The notes under the pieces are model-generated. The model was not told the origin of the DNA. It worked only from the letters and a program-made list of their open reading frames with translations, and did not search any database. From Mnemiopsis leidyi (lineage: Eukaryota > Ctenophora > Tentaculata > Lobata > Bolinopsidae): 24,522 bases of DNA. This document shows, one piece after another, positions 1 through 10,938 of this stretch (positions within the stretch are counted from its first letter, which is position 1; each line of letters starts with the position of its first letter). The stretch spans positions 117,241-141,762 of the forward strand of contig JH153300.1 of NCBI GenBank assembly GCA_000226015.1, written 5' to 3'. The position numbers were made by a program, and so were the translations under genes.

Positions 1-190
1 ACTTTTGTTGTAATCTGATGAGATTTACTTTTTGTTGTAATATACCTGCTTTTTCTAATTAGATTTACTTTTTGTTGTAATCCACCGGCTTTTTCTAATT
101 AGACTTACTTTTGTTGTAATCCACGATCTGCTCTTTTCTTATTAGACTTACTTTTTGTTTTAATCCACCGGTTTTTTCTAAAGAGACTTA
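1..190. repeat. Tandem repeat, about 40 bp unit
   Basis: Four to five imperfect copies of a T-rich unit of about 40 bp, each containing the core ACTTTTTGTTGTAATCCACC followed by a CTTTTTCTAATTAG-type tail. The third copy is a few bases longer. The array probably continues left of the window. No coding signal was seen in it. Confidence 0.85.
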
Positions 191-2303
191 CGCTACTGCT
201 AAAACAACGTGCACGTGCAATGAGAGATTATTGTATTTCGCACGTGCAGCTGTATTAATGGAGAAAACTGCCGCGATATAGCGAATTTTAAAGTTGTAAG
301 CGAGTTTGGTAACAAAATTGTATTCTGAACTTAAAACACTCGCACTCTAACTACTTCACTATTGTAACCGCTACACGCCCGGCTGTATTGTTGACTCAGA
401 GTAATTACACCAGATCGTCACATCTTCCCAACCAAACAATTAACAATCCCGAACATCGTTAACTAGACGAATAATTATCCGCCGTTCTTCTCCAATATTC
501 CGGTTAATTGCTTCCTGGATATATACCGTCACATTCCCTATTTGGTATGCATCTTGACTTAGCTTGCCGGTTTTCCCTGATGCTCTATTTGTGCTGCGTT
601 TAAAATAGCACTCCATATTTGGTATATAAAAGTCAGATATTGTCACTTGGAGCTAATCACGGCTCGTTACATTGATTTACCGTCGCCTTATTGAGACCCT
701 CTGCAATTTTGTAGGCGCGTCTTTGTCGGCGGTGCAATGGATAATGGATATCATCATGATTCTTGACGGATATTCTTCAGTCTTCTGATGCAAGCCACAA
801 ATCTTTTGTTCAGAGAGCTCTTATCTGGTTTAGAAATAAACAGCTTGGTAGTGTAATGCTCAGACTTCTTATGGGGGGTTGTGAGCTAAGTGGCTGATCA
901 GGAAACAGCGCCAATTTGTCTTGTTACTGACACCTTTAAAGTGAGCATTGTCGCATCCAGATACAATCGAGATAATGTCCCTGCATTAATACTCACGAGT
1001 CATTATAGACAAGACACTGTGAAGAACAGATACTTGTAGGTGAAGTGACAGAGTGACAGATTGTATGAGTTATTCGCGCCATTAAAACTGAATGGACTTT
1101 TTAAAATCTATCAGAGCAGTGGTCTGCTCTAAAGTTTTTTCTAGAAGCAAGGCTATTAAACGTTTAACTGGTCAAACTCTAAATAGGTTTTGGTGATCAC
1201 ATCGTTATCCTTTTTTTGATCACATCGTATCCTTTTAGATGTTGTGAAACGTAATCTAAGCCTCAATCGTGAAAATAGCTTTTGCGTGACTTTCTATGGA
1301 ATAAGAGACGTTTATTTGTCAGAAAATAACGCGATAGTAAACTTATCCAAAATATTCGGTTTCAGATATGTTGTCTAGTTTAGATCAGCCTCGTAATGAC
1401 TCCTAGTATTTCTATCGGCAATGTGAACAGTAGTCATGTCAGTCTGTTCACGTTAAGTCATAGTAGCCAGCCGATATGCCATTTTAGTCCATTATCGATA
1501 CAATTATATAGGGCTTGTAGTAAGTATCTAAATTAGTTTGCTCATTTGGGTCCTTGCTACCTGTCGTTAGTGCTTTTTTACTTTTCAGTTTTCTCTTACA
1601 GTAGACATCCCTTTTAACGACCTTAATATTAACCGATGATCAAAGTTATATTTTTTCAAGACGTTCGTTCCTACAGAGCACCTGCTGAAGAACTTATAAG
1701 TATGTATATATGACGTACCTATGTATATGACGTACAGAATGACGTACAAAAATACCTAGAATTAATAGAATGTCCAAATGTCAAGTCCTCATGTCAGAAG
1801 ATCATACAGACAACTATAATAGCACGTGTATTAGGAGTGCAGCGAGGTTTAGCCCTTGATAATTAACTTCATTTCGGCAAGAAACGCCTAACACCTGCAT
1901 ATTGCGCAAAGTTCTGACAACTTTCCTATTGGCTAAATTGGAATTACTTTTACTTGCAGACTGACATGCCTTCCGACCAGTTTGCAAATTGTAGTTTTTC
2001 TTGTGCCTTGGCTTGCAGGGTCCTTTATATAGTAGCTTGATTTATAAAGTCCTTATAGCGGCACCGTAGAGTATGCTTCATTTAAGTTTTGCTTTTCAGC
2101 TCACAGTATAAACTTGTAATTTGATGAGCATGACAAAGTCCAATTGTCTAGATTAAATTTTATTATCGTTCTTCTCTTTCCGAGAGTAAAACAACATTTT
2201 CTCAGTGGTGCTGTAGGGTTGATGACTCAGTCGTTCCGAGACCGCTACTTTCAGTGTCATCCTTAGGAACCAGCCAACGCCCCACCAACTTCTTCCTCCA
2301 CAG
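191..2303. other. Non-coding stretch, no gene seen
   Basis: AT-rich sequence with no ORF of convincing composition on either strand. I looked on the minus strand for the missing C-terminal SPT exons (for example the FPATP and RFCLSAAHT-type blocks) and on the plus strand for exons preceding 2304, and found neither. It may be an intron of either gene. Short A/T-rich direct repeats occur (TGACGTAC near 1700-1750) but nothing larger. Confidence 0.5.
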
Positions 2304-3319
2304 ATCTTCATTTTCTTCTTTCTTCTGGTACACTGGTCATCTCAATCCTGGCGTTAAACGAGGACGAAGATGAAGAGGAGTTGGAAGAGGACCGTCAGGT
2401 CCTTGGCAGCCTCAAGAAGTCGAAGAATGTAAAGAAGTTACTTCAGCTGTTTGATCCAGGGAATGAGAATGTAGAAAGGAAGGCAAAGCCGCGAAGACGG
2501 CGAGTCACAGTGGACGAAGATCAGCTATACAGGAAGAAGCTGGCAGAGCAGAAGGAGGCACTGCTTCGTCGAGAAAGTCTGGCGCGGAAAGAAGCGGCTG
2601 CTCAGAATGAGCTGCTGTTAAAGAAGGAGCAGCTGAAAAAGGCGGGAAAGAAAGAAAGTCCTGTCATCAGGAGACAGTCCTTTGCCAAACTCAGAGCAGT
2701 CCCAAAACGACAGTCTTCCAGGGAAAAGGTGGGACCGAGAGTTGAGAGGACGATGTTTTCAGAGAGCGCCAGATTGGGGGCGGAGGAAAGGATGGAAGTG
2801 GAACTTCCCCAAGAACCTACCCCAGTCATCATGATCACTGTTGATTCACCTCCTATCATAGAATCAGTAGACGTACACGAGTTATCACACTCTCTAGACT
2901 CCACCAGTACAACCACAGACCAGGAGTATGTGCGGATATACGAGTGTTCCTCGGACTGTTTCTCTTCTGACGACTCCCCACCACCATCACCAGGGTGTGA
3001 CAAACTGGACCTCCTTCAGGAGGAGCTGGATAACCTCAGGAACCTCGTCTCACGCCTCAAAGACGGCCAGTCCCGCACCCGAAAGATGCTCAACTCCTAC
3101 CGGAGCAGAGATTACAGTTTCACGGGGGTGTACGAGCGGGCTCGCAAGCTGCGCCGCACCAAAGAGGAGGATCTCTGGCAGATGTCGCACGGTTCACCCT
3201 CTCTGACCCTCCAACCGTCCAACTTAGGGGGAACAGAGAAGAGTTTCCTAGATGAGCTGAACGAGGCGGAATGTTGCTGGGAAGGGATAACTTTCGGAGA
3301 ATCCACTGATTTGTAGTGG
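2304..3319 (+). CDS. 3'-terminal exon of an unrecognised, highly charged coiled-coil protein
   Basis: An open frame of about 338 codons ends at TAG 3317-3319 after ...GESTDL. It has no usable upstream ATG: the first in-frame ATG is deep in the exon (MFSESARLG), so this is most likely a terminal exon. The best acceptor is the pyrimidine-rich CTTCTTCCTCCACAG ending at 2303; an alternative AG ends at 2273. The exon opens with a short hydrophobic stretch (TLVISILAL), then an acidic run (NEDEDEEELEED), then a Lys/Arg/Glu-rich, probably helical region (QLYRKKLAEQKEALLRRE), basic patches with RRQSF and KRQSS motifs that could be phosphosites, a Ser/Asp/Pro-rich linker, and a coiled-coil-like segment (LLQEELDNLRNLVSRLKD). 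The hydrophobic-then-acidic start would suit a membrane protein ending in a long cytoplasmic tail, but that is inference. I do not recognise the family. It lies downstream of, and antisense to, SPT exon 8. No canonical AATAAA was seen close behind the stop. Confidence 0.65.
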
Positions 3320-3518
3320 AAGTTTTCTCGACCGTGGATATTTTGTACTTGTAGATAAGTTTGTAAATAACACGTTTTGTCGGACTCCAGGACGGCAAGT
3401 TGGATTATTTGACAGGAACTTTTGAAAAGACAATTTTATAAATTTATTTGAGATTCCTATAATATATTTAAAAAAATACATTTACTGTACGATAAAAATA
3501 CATCAATTCAAATCTCAC

Positions 3519-3680
3519 CTTGCTGCTGGCGATATAGCCACCGCAAGCTCCAAAACTCTTGCTAAACGTCCCCATCATTATATCTATGTCGGCAGTGTCC
3601 ACCCCAAAGTGTTCCGATACTCCTCGACCTCTCTCGCCCATTGCTCCAATACTGTGTGCTTCGTCGATAAACAGATAGGC
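3519..3680 (-). CDS. SPTLC2: SPTLC2-like exon 8 (PLP lysine)
   Basis: Encodes [20 protein letters not shown] through [18 protein letters not shown]. The Asp and His of DEAHS and the Lys of GTFSKSFG are the PLP contacts of the enzyme. It ends in phase 0 at a good donor (GTGAGA), so at least one more exon is expected further left. Confidence 0.95.
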
Positions 3681-6600
3681 CTGAATATGCGTGTGTGTTT
3701 TGACGGTTATGATAAGTTTCGGTAAAATAGCAACGAAATTGCGAATGGTGGGCTGGTATTACAGTTCATTCAACTTTGATAGCAAAGCTTGGAGCTAATT
3801 TGGATAAAATTCTAAATCGGTTTACAGATATAGTTTGACACTATGTACACAAGATTCAGGGCACCGAATTGAATCTCATTACATATGGCTGTGTATGAGA
3901 AAAGTTAATCATCAAGTAGGTATTAAATCTTATTTAATCTTATTTAGATGTGCCTCCATGATATTTCACTTCTGAGATTCTAAGAATCGCCAATGTCGGC
4001 CACTAGGCAATATTATTCAACCTCTAGATTCAGTACTCCACTTCTTGTTCAGATTTTTCTTGGTAGCATAAAAATCTCATGACCGGTTATCTCTCGCATC
4101 GCAATTTGAAAATGGTGAAATTTGAGGCCGCTTCGTTTGATTTCAAACAATTAAAACGACGTTGAGTCGTGCATGGCAGTGATGTGATTATTGAGATACT
4201 CTTATCGCCTGTTTTAGCTTGACAAGATTTGGTAAATGTAAAAAAACTGTAAAATGTACAAAGCAAAATGTTTGAAAAATATATTTATTTTCTGTGTTAA
4301 TTTTATCTGAATGTATTTGTCTAATTTTAACCTAACAAATTTATGGTGTTTGTTTTGTTTACAATCTCAGTAAAAATTTGTTAGTCTAACAATTACATTT
4401 ACAAAATTAACAATTAACAGTGTCAATTCCAATTAAACTGAACATTTACAAAATAATTCAACCTGGAAGGAAATGTAAAGGTTGCATTAAAGGTTGCATG
4501 AAAGGTTGCATTTAAGAGTAACTCGCCCACTGTGAGGCGGTGGGTGCCAATTTCTAAACTTCCCTATGAAAGTTTAGAGTTCAGTCTCGAATGTTCTTTT
4601 CAGTAGCAAATTGGTACAGTCAGCTTTTTGAATTTGAGGTCATGCTAAAAGTGGTATGTTGAAACACATAACACTTTACGCAGTTTACAAAACGTGTCAG
4701 CAGAATATTATGTACGTTTGTGTGTAAGTTTGTGAGTAAGTTTGTGTGTAAGTTTAGGTTTAAGTTTGTGTGTAAGTTGTGTGTAAGTTTGAACGTAACT
4801 TTGTGTGTAAGTTTTTGTGTTAGTTGTGTGTAAGTAGGTGCGGTGTTGATGTCAATATATTTTCAATAAAGATAGGCCGATCCCGTAAATCACGAAGCAC
4901 ATCGCATTAAGTGGTAAATTAAAGCGAATAGTAAGCTAGGTAAACAAACTGTGTCATATATTATACCAAGCTATGCTTCATAAAACTTAACAAGACATAA
5001 ACAAAAAACATCCATGATTTTTCACCTTGTATTTCTTTTTAAGTTCCACGATGGCTGGTAAATTACACAAAGTCCCTTCCATCGAGTACAGTCCTGAAAT
5101 AAGTTATGCCCATATTATATAACAGCAGAAATGGTAACCCATGATTTGATTAAATTTGATTGCGTTAAGTTCCCACATTATCAAATTATGTGTGGCTCAC
5201 AATTTAACAGACAAGCCCACAATCTTTTATCTACCAGCATGATATATGAGCTCACAAACAATTATCCAATCGAGTTTCTTTGACTGAAGACTAGGCCGAT
5301 ATCTTCCTCATAAACAAATTACTTGGTATTTTGTATTCCGAATTGCATAGGCTGTATAGATAAGTACAGAAATACAGTGCAGAGGAGTACAGAAATACAG
5401 AGGAGTACAGAAATACAGAGGAGTACAGATATACAGAGAGGTACAGAAATACAGCGGAGTACAGATATACAGAGGAGTACAGAAATTAAGAGGAGTATAT
5501 AAATACAGAGGAGTACAGAAATACAGATGATTTTGTTTTTATTGCAGGACATGCTCTTACTCTGCTTCAAACGACAAGCCGCTTTTACCGTGTGTAAATA
5601 CTTAAATCTACACTGCTCCTGACCTACTTCTCACATCTAATGTAATATCACCTGGATGAAACTCAGGTGTGTACATTCTACAAAGTGTACACAAAGTGTA
5701 TATACACAGTGTACACATGATGTAAGTGTTGTATATCCTGTATCTTGGATAGGAGAGTACCCAGCTCTGCTTCCTAAACTTCATTGATATGTACCACACA
5801 CGGTTTTAATCCTTATATATGTAGATACAAATAATTGTACATTCTTACATAGAACATTTTTACATTGAACGTTTTTACGAACGAACTGAACGTCTTACGC
5901 TAACAGTGCCCACAGTTGGCTACACAAAATTGTGCATTATATACACTGCTGATTATTTAGCCGCTGGATATGTAACAAGACGAATATGTCGCAGATTAGA
6001 TCGAATTTCATTGTGCATGAACTTGACATAAATATTCAAGTCTTCTTTAATATTGTTTTTCTAATATCACGGTATCAGAATTAATTCCATAACACATCAT
6101 CTAAGCTTTATTACTCATTGGTAGGTAACAGTTACAAATGTTTACATACATAGTTACACAGTTGCAAACTGTAACATAATTGCAAACTGTAACATTTCAA
6201 CTACTCAAATTCTAAGTGTTCTAGTTTTATCATCGCGAGTGTATATATAAACTCACTAAATCTGACGCAACATATGTAACTGAGTAGCTAGCAGCAACTA
6301 AGAAGTTTATAGACACTACTACCACTACTACCACTACTACAGACACTACTATAAAAAGTTGATTACAATGAAGTAGACTTACAACTTTATAAAGTTTACT
6401 GACAGATACTGTACAAATAGTTTAACTTGTCAGCTACCTTGTCAAGCTCGTGTGATTGTCAACTTTACGTGTCAACGTTTTCAACAAGTGTACAGTTATT
6501 TACTTGGTAACGTTGCCACTAAATGCTGCTCAACTACGTAGAACTAGTAACGCTAATTACCGCTAATTACGATTAGTTTCGCTAATTACCGCTGATTACC

Positions 6601-8238
6601 GATAACTAATGCTAATTATCGATAACTAATGCTAATTACCCTCAACACAGATGAGTATTTTCCTCCAAGGCCTCCTTGTTCTAGTCTGTCCCATTACGAT
6701 GTGACGTTTCAAAACCCGCTCCAGATCTTCAACATCTGAAAAAGACATGTCACAGTTCAAGTACTCTTAACAGTCAATAATTGTAGTCTGATTTTGTGAA
6801 CATTGGAGAACTTACATAAGATGTCAGTTTGCAAAGAAATTTTCTGGGCATGAATTGTCTTTCCATTCGGTTTCGGGTAAAATCGATTAATTGATAAAAA
6901 CTTTTAGCTTGATAACAAGTTCCCTTCCTCACCATTGTGCTTGAAAACTGCAATCTTAGCTCCTGAAAGCCGAGCACCGAGGATGATACAAGAATGATTC
7001 AGGGAGTCGCTGATTAAAAGGCAGCCCTGAAAAAGAATGTGGCTTGCTTTCTCTTTAAATCCAAGGTGGTTTGAATAAAAAACTTGGTTCATTTGAACTT
7101 TCACAAAAACACTACAGAAAATAGGAAAAGAAGTCTCACTTCATCGACCAGGGCTGGAAGATTGAGGGAGTTAGTTGCAAAGCCCATCCCGAACACTAAT
7201 GCAGATTCTTTACCCACAAACTGGGCTACCAGGGTCTCCAGCTGCCTGTGGATCTCGTGTGTGCCTGTAAAGCATTGTGAAGAAGAGTATAATATCATAT
7301 AATATAAAAACACAAAATCAAAAACTCTAAAGACAATCAAAGTTGCTAGGAGCCCACCTAATTCTTTTCTAGGAGAAGCTAGTCCACAGCCATTTCCTCG
7401 AATTTCTTTTACAGTTTGATGAGAGCAGTAGCCTTCGTTTTGAGCAAACCCAAGATAATTGTAGCTACCCACATTTAGGTATCGCCTCTTCTTATCACTT
7501 AGTCTACAAAATGCATTCAAAAACTAATTTTAGAGCAAACTACAAAAAACATGAACAATTTTTTAGGCCAGTTACTAGCCTAAAAAGTGAAAATACATGT
7601 CTAATTTCTTGATATTAATTTCCTCCACGAAGCACTAACTTGAAGGATGAAAGGGAAGCATCGCCCCACTCTCTATCAATGATGTCGATTTCAGCTCCAG
7701 GAACACCAGCTAGTGGTGCTGCTGTTAACTTGCTTCCTCTGTGGTACACGTTTCTATGGTAGAAGCTCTCAAACTCATGATACAGCGGTGGGAAACCCTG
7801 AATATTTTATACTGAGTAATTGTCCAAAGTATGAAGTTGAGACTTGTTTGTTATGTTATAAAAACTGGAGGCTGGTGCACTGCAATAAAATGCCAATCTT
7901 CAAAAAATCCAGTTTCATTTAAATACAGACATAGTTGAGAGACCAAATTGCATGAATTAAGATTAAAATGACTCAAAATTCTACGATCCTACCTCGTTTC
8001 CCCACTCCTTGGCTCCGACTGTACATTCATAACCAAACATCCGCATAAAGTCCCTTATGTATCCAAAAACAACCAGAAGGGCTAGATTGAGGTATGCAAC
8101 AAGGGCAATAAGTAAAGGGGCTTGTTCAAATTCTTCTGGTTCAGAGACATGGACAGTTTTCTGCTTGGGTTTCTGGTCGTCTAAAACTGGTTCCACCACC
8201 ATTCTTTCAGCAGGTGTTTGAACTCCAGCCGGAGGCAT
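3519..8238 (-). CDS. SPTLC2: Serine palmitoyltransferase long-chain-base subunit 2 (LCB2/SPTLC2-like), 5' part, eight exons
   Basis: LCB2 is the PLP-bearing subunit of ER serine palmitoyltransferase, which condenses L-serine with palmitoyl-CoA in the first step of sphingolipid synthesis. Eight minus-strand exons (8238-7993, 7797-7640, 7503-7358, 7264-7140, 7026-6933, 6735-6640, 5093-5026, 3680-3519) have GT-AG borders and agreeing phases and give 365 residues. Visible features: an N-terminal membrane segment ([20 protein letters not shown], about residues 41-60), the [12 protein letters not shown] block, [13 protein letters not shown] [27 protein letters not shown], the PLP-binding DEAHSIG (Asp317, His320) and the Schiff-base lysine in GTFSKSFG (Lys352). 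Animal LCB2 is about 560 residues, so about 200 C-terminal residues, including the FPATP region, are missing. They must lie left of the window or the gene is broken. SPTLC2 and SPTLC3 cannot be separated here. Confidence 0.93.
3681..5025 (-). other. SPTLC2-like intron 7
   Basis: Intron of 1345 bp bounded by GTGAAA and ATATTCAG. AT-rich. It contains the 12-bp GTAAGTTTGTGT minisatellite and no coding signal that I could support. Confidence 0.75.
4711..4836. repeat. Minisatellite, about 12 bp unit (GTAAGTTTGTGT)
   Basis: About ten degenerate copies of GTAAGTTTGTGT within SPT intron 7. On the plus strand each copy contains the consensus 5' splice-site string GTAAGT, but the host gene is read from the other strand, so this is probably incidental. 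Confidence 0.85.
5026..5093 (-). CDS. SPTLC2: SPTLC2-like exon 7
   Basis: A 68-base exon coding [20 protein letters not shown] plus KYK, matching the family block [20 protein letters not shown]. Acceptor CTTATTTCAG, donor GTGAAA, phase 0 out. Confidence 0.93.
5364..5526. repeat. Minisatellite, 18 bp unit (AGGAGTACAGAAATACAG)
   Basis: About nine imperfect copies of AGGAGTACAGAAATACAG. Because the period is a multiple of three, the reverse strand reads as a false repetitive ORF (ISVLLC-type repeats). Confidence 0.9.
6162..6195. repeat. Direct repeat, two copies of TTGCAAACTGTAACAT
   Basis: Two identical 16-base copies with a period of 18, inside SPT intron 6. Confidence 0.8.
6312..6352. repeat. 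Trinucleotide tract (ACT/ACC)
   Basis: Short imperfect triplet run of ACTACTACC units in SPT intron 6. Confidence 0.75.
6551..6640. repeat. 10/20-bp tandem repeat abutting the SPT exon 6 donor
   Basis: Units of GCTAATTACC (10 bp) and GATAACTAATGCTAATTA (period 20). The last unit includes the exon 6/intron 6 junction, so on the minus strand the donor string GGTAATTAGC recurs several times within the first 90 intron bases. Confidence 0.85.
6640..6735 (-). CDS. SPTLC2: SPTLC2-like exon 6
   Basis: Encodes [17 protein letters not shown], then [16 protein letters not shown]. The donor G|GTAATTAGC lies at the very edge of a tandem repeat that contains further copies of the same donor-like string (see the repeat at 6551-6640). 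Confidence 0.93.
6933..7026 (-). CDS. SPTLC2: SPTLC2-like exon 5
   Basis: Encodes [13 protein letters not shown] followed by [18 protein letters not shown], the substrate and cofactor pocket region of LCB2. Acceptor TTTTTCAG, donor GTGAGG, phase 1 out. Confidence 0.95.
7140..7264 (-). CDS. SPTLC2: SPTLC2-like exon 4
   Basis: Encodes [20 protein letters not shown] and continues through [18 protein letters not shown]. Acceptor TTTACAG, donor GTGAGA, phase 0 out. Confidence 0.95.
7358..7503 (-). CDS. SPTLC2: SPTLC2-like exon 3
   Basis: Encodes [19 protein letters not shown] and continues to SPRKELG. Acceptor TTTTGTAG, donor GTGGGC, phase 1 out. [12 protein letters not shown] is diagnostic of the alpha-oxoamine synthase family. 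Confidence 0.95.
7640..7797 (-). CDS. SPTLC2: SPTLC2-like exon 2
   Basis: Begins [20 protein letters not shown], matching the family's FENFYTRNLY block, and ends in phase 2 (TTC AA) at donor GTTAGT. Joining to exon 3 restores an AAA lysine codon, so SSFK continues into [13 protein letters not shown]. Confidence 0.9.
7993..8238 (-). CDS. SPTLC2: SPTLC2-like exon 1 (start codon, membrane anchor)
   Basis: ATG at 8238 (MPPAGVQTP...) through WGNE; 82 codons, ending in phase 0 before donor GTAGGA. It holds the single N-terminal membrane helix. The ATG is preceded two bases upstream by TTGTAATAG, a possible 3' splice site, so a 5'UTR intron or trans-splicing is possible. This is the first ATG of the open frame. 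Confidence 0.85.
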
Positions 8239-9539
8239 ACCTATTACAAGACAATGATAGTTATCTCATTGAGATAAAATAAAGACAAACTAGTCGGACA
8301 GCAGCGTAACGATGCCCCCGCAGCAGCGTAACGATGCCCCCGCTATGGTAGGGAGCGCTGTCATAAGGGGGCGCCAAATCTTCATAAAAATATGAGATAA
8401 TTTTGTAAGATTAACTGCACGACTAGCAAAATCACGTGTTTGGTTTACTATTTATTTAGATTTTTCGGCCATATTGTCACAAATCGCTCCCAATGTGCCC
8501 TTGTACCAGGAGCGCCTTTTTACCGCCAAGGCGCCATATTGGCTAGACCAACAACGTTATGCCACTGTAGTCGGAGATTTTCTCTTCTGAGAAGAACAAT
8601 CAACTAACCAATTATGGCGTGAAAATTGGAGAGAACAGAACTTAGGCAGTGTTGACTTTACTTTGATACCTACCATAGGATATGGTAAAACAGATGAAAA
8701 CTGTTAAGAACAAACGGCTTTTTAATAATGGGCTTCGATATTTACTTTAGAGACATGTCAACCTATAACAAATGTGTGTTTTCATGTTGAAAAACACACA
8801 ATTTTGCTAGTACATAATATTCTCAAAATTGTCTCACATTGTACCGAGACCACACTAGTCAAAATTACAAGCCAGGGGGCAGGGAGTATACATTTCCAGC
8901 AGTGCTCTAACTGAACCAGACACAGTTTTCCGGCTGCTCAGTGGCTCTCTATACAGTGCCGTCTCTCTAGAGTCCAATCTGGAGCAACAATTTTTAGGGA
9001 TCAAACCCCAATCTGCTGCAGTAAGGCAAATAAATGATTTATAAAAGAATGAATAATGATGCCAGCATCATCACACTTAATCCCTCAAAATATATTAAAT
9101 TACAAATGCACTTTGAAATCGCTTCACCGGCAAGCCAAGCGTAAAAACTATTTAAAATCAGTAAATTTTTTAGTTCTACAAAAAAATTGCGAGTTTTACT
9201 AAAGCTTCTTCAGACTCACAGCAAAAATTATTTTAATCGCACAGCAAACCTTTGATAATTTATGTTCACTTTAGACCTGTTTTGATTGGTTAACCGTTAT
9301 TGCTAAAAAGAAAAGACAGATTGTTGATTAAACCAGGTTAAACTTAAAAAATTCGCACTACTTCAGAATGCAAGATAAAAAACACACCTCAACAAAATCA
9401 CCAAAATAAATAGAAAAAAGTTTAAAATATATATTTTTATCAATAACTAACAAGTCCAAGTTTTTATTTTAACTCGAAATAATTAACAAACTTTACCGTT
9501 TACATTACCTGGGCCTGGGTACCTCAGACTTTATTGTCT
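8239..9539. other. Intergenic region upstream of SPT; no gene seen
   Basis: Holds the probable SPT promoter. A GC-rich patch at about 8290-8580 contains two GCGCCA(A/T)AT-type elements and two copies of CCATATTG, followed by AT-rich sequence. No TATA box in SPT orientation was identified, and no ORF of coding character. Confidence 0.5.
8299..8342. repeat. 22-bp perfect tandem duplication
   Basis: Two head-to-tail identical 22-base units beginning CAGCAGCGTAACGATG, about 60 bp upstream of the SPT start codon and therefore in its likely promoter or 5'UTR. Confidence 0.9.
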
Positions 9540-10860
9540 AGGAAAACGATCGAAAGGAAACCTAGAGCCACGCAGCGCCCAGTAAACTTGACTTGACGCG
9601 ACGAACGCGAATTGATATGTATCAAACATTCGAACGTTCCAACTATAAACGAAATGATATTCGTTTTAAAGTTAACCTATAACTGCTAACCAGTTGTAAA
9701 GCGCGCATCCTCTCGCAAATTTTATTTTTTCACATTTATCCGTCAGTGAAATGTAACAAGAGCCACGCAGCGCCCGGTAAATTTATCCGCGCTTCAAGTT
9801 GCCTTGCACCTATTTTATATTTTATGTTTTACGCGCGCGGGGGCTGGTCAGGCACCGTCTGACAAATTCAAATGCAAAATGCTCTAACCAGAGCCCATGG
9901 CAGTTGTAGATTTTTAATCGCGCGTGCAGCGATCACGCGCTCTACACTTTGCCATAAGCCAACATAGCCCTGTGGCTCGCGCTGCGCGCGCCCTATCGTG
10001 ACGCACATAGCTTTTGCGTCGGTGGTCGGATCGCACGCGTCCGTCTGCCGTCCGCGCCCTTATTTCGCGCTGAGCTTGCACAGAGATATTCGTGTTTAGC
10101 AACTCTAAACTCTACGAAAAAATCTTTGCTGGACGTTGACTAGTAGCCCCGTTGTATACAGCAGCGCGCGCCCTACCGTAATTTTATTCTCCTCTATTCG
10201 CTTCGAATGAGTGTCAGACAAAAACAAACAACTAGCCCCGCTGCGCGGTCAAAAATTTAATTTGAAAAGGGTTACAACGCGCATGGTGCAATTTGAAGAC
10301 AACAATTTTTTTGTCTCACGCTTGCTTTATTTCGCGCACGCCGGAGGCTGCCGCTTCGCGGCAATAGGGCTATGCAACGTGTAGCAAAAATTTTTGACGC
10401 GGATCACCTGTGAAACATAACATTAAAGAAAATATATTCGTCTTATTCCGTCGTCCATTCAGCTTTGAGCTGCTTAACGGGCGATGCGCGTCTAAAATTT
10501 TTTCGCCAGGCCAGAAATGCGTGAGAGCGCGTGATATTGATGGCAGTGACAGTGGGTTATCAACCTACAATGAGCTGCAAGAGTCGGGTATCACCGGGCC
10601 GCGACTTGATAAGGCTAGCCAATATAGCCCTGTGGCGTCACGCTAGGCTCGCACAGGAATATACTTGTTTAGCAACACCGCGACAAACATAACAGTGCAG
10701 CTCAAGGATTTACTTGTTAGGCAACAGGCAATACCAAATACACGGCTCTTTACGGTTACCGGGCGCGCGGCTTTCTCTACTTTTCCTTCCGTAGCAAAAA
10801 ACCTATGTCCCAAGGCAAGCGGCTTTCTCTTAGTTTACGGACCCCTCTGACCTCCGATCA
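9540..10860. repeat. CpG-rich mosaic of short dispersed repeats (decayed mobile-element cluster?)
   Basis: This 1.3 kb differs from its surroundings by many CG dinucleotides and CGCGCG runs. It contains related short segments: GAGCCACGCAGCGCCC at 9565 and 9760; ATAGCCCTGTGGC at 9964 and 10624, with an inverted relative near 10364; TTGTTTAGCAAC-type segments at 10078, 10651 and 10706; and (T)TATTTCGCGC at about 10060 and 10327. A small perfect hairpin GCCGCTTCGCGGC lies near 10350. The copies suggest nested fragments of one repeat family, perhaps non-autonomous elements. No transposase or reverse-transcriptase coding was seen, and no clean terminal inverted repeats or target-site duplications could be assigned. 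Confidence 0.5.
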
Positions 10861-10938
10861 TATCTGATATCGGAAAGGCTGACCGGTCCCCAGGCAAAGT
10901 TTGCTGATCAAAATGAAGACCTGCGGCTGCACTATAAG

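Larger units (their letters stand above)
5094..6639 (-). other. SPTLC2-like intron 6, repeat-rich
   Basis: Intron of 1546 bp. It carries an 18-bp minisatellite, alternating GTGTACAC-type palindromes (about 5670-5720), a duplicated 16-mer, an ACTACC triplet tract and a repeat array next to the donor. I see no gene in it. Confidence 0.75.

Noticed and set aside
440-646. 68-codon minus-strand ORF
   Set aside because: No family resemblance, no flanking splice signals consistent with SPT, and a length expected by chance.
2602-3003. 133-codon minus-strand ORF opposite the charged-protein exon
   Set aside because: Shadow of the plus-strand frame; composition and lack of splice context do not support it.
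5319-5570. 83-codon minus-strand ORF with ISVLLC-type repeats
   Set aside because: It is simply the translation of the 18-bp minisatellite, whose period is a multiple of three.
8872-8885. CTCF-like core (CCAGGGGGCAG)
   Set aside because: A single short GC-rich match, and the probable lineage may lack CTCF altogether.
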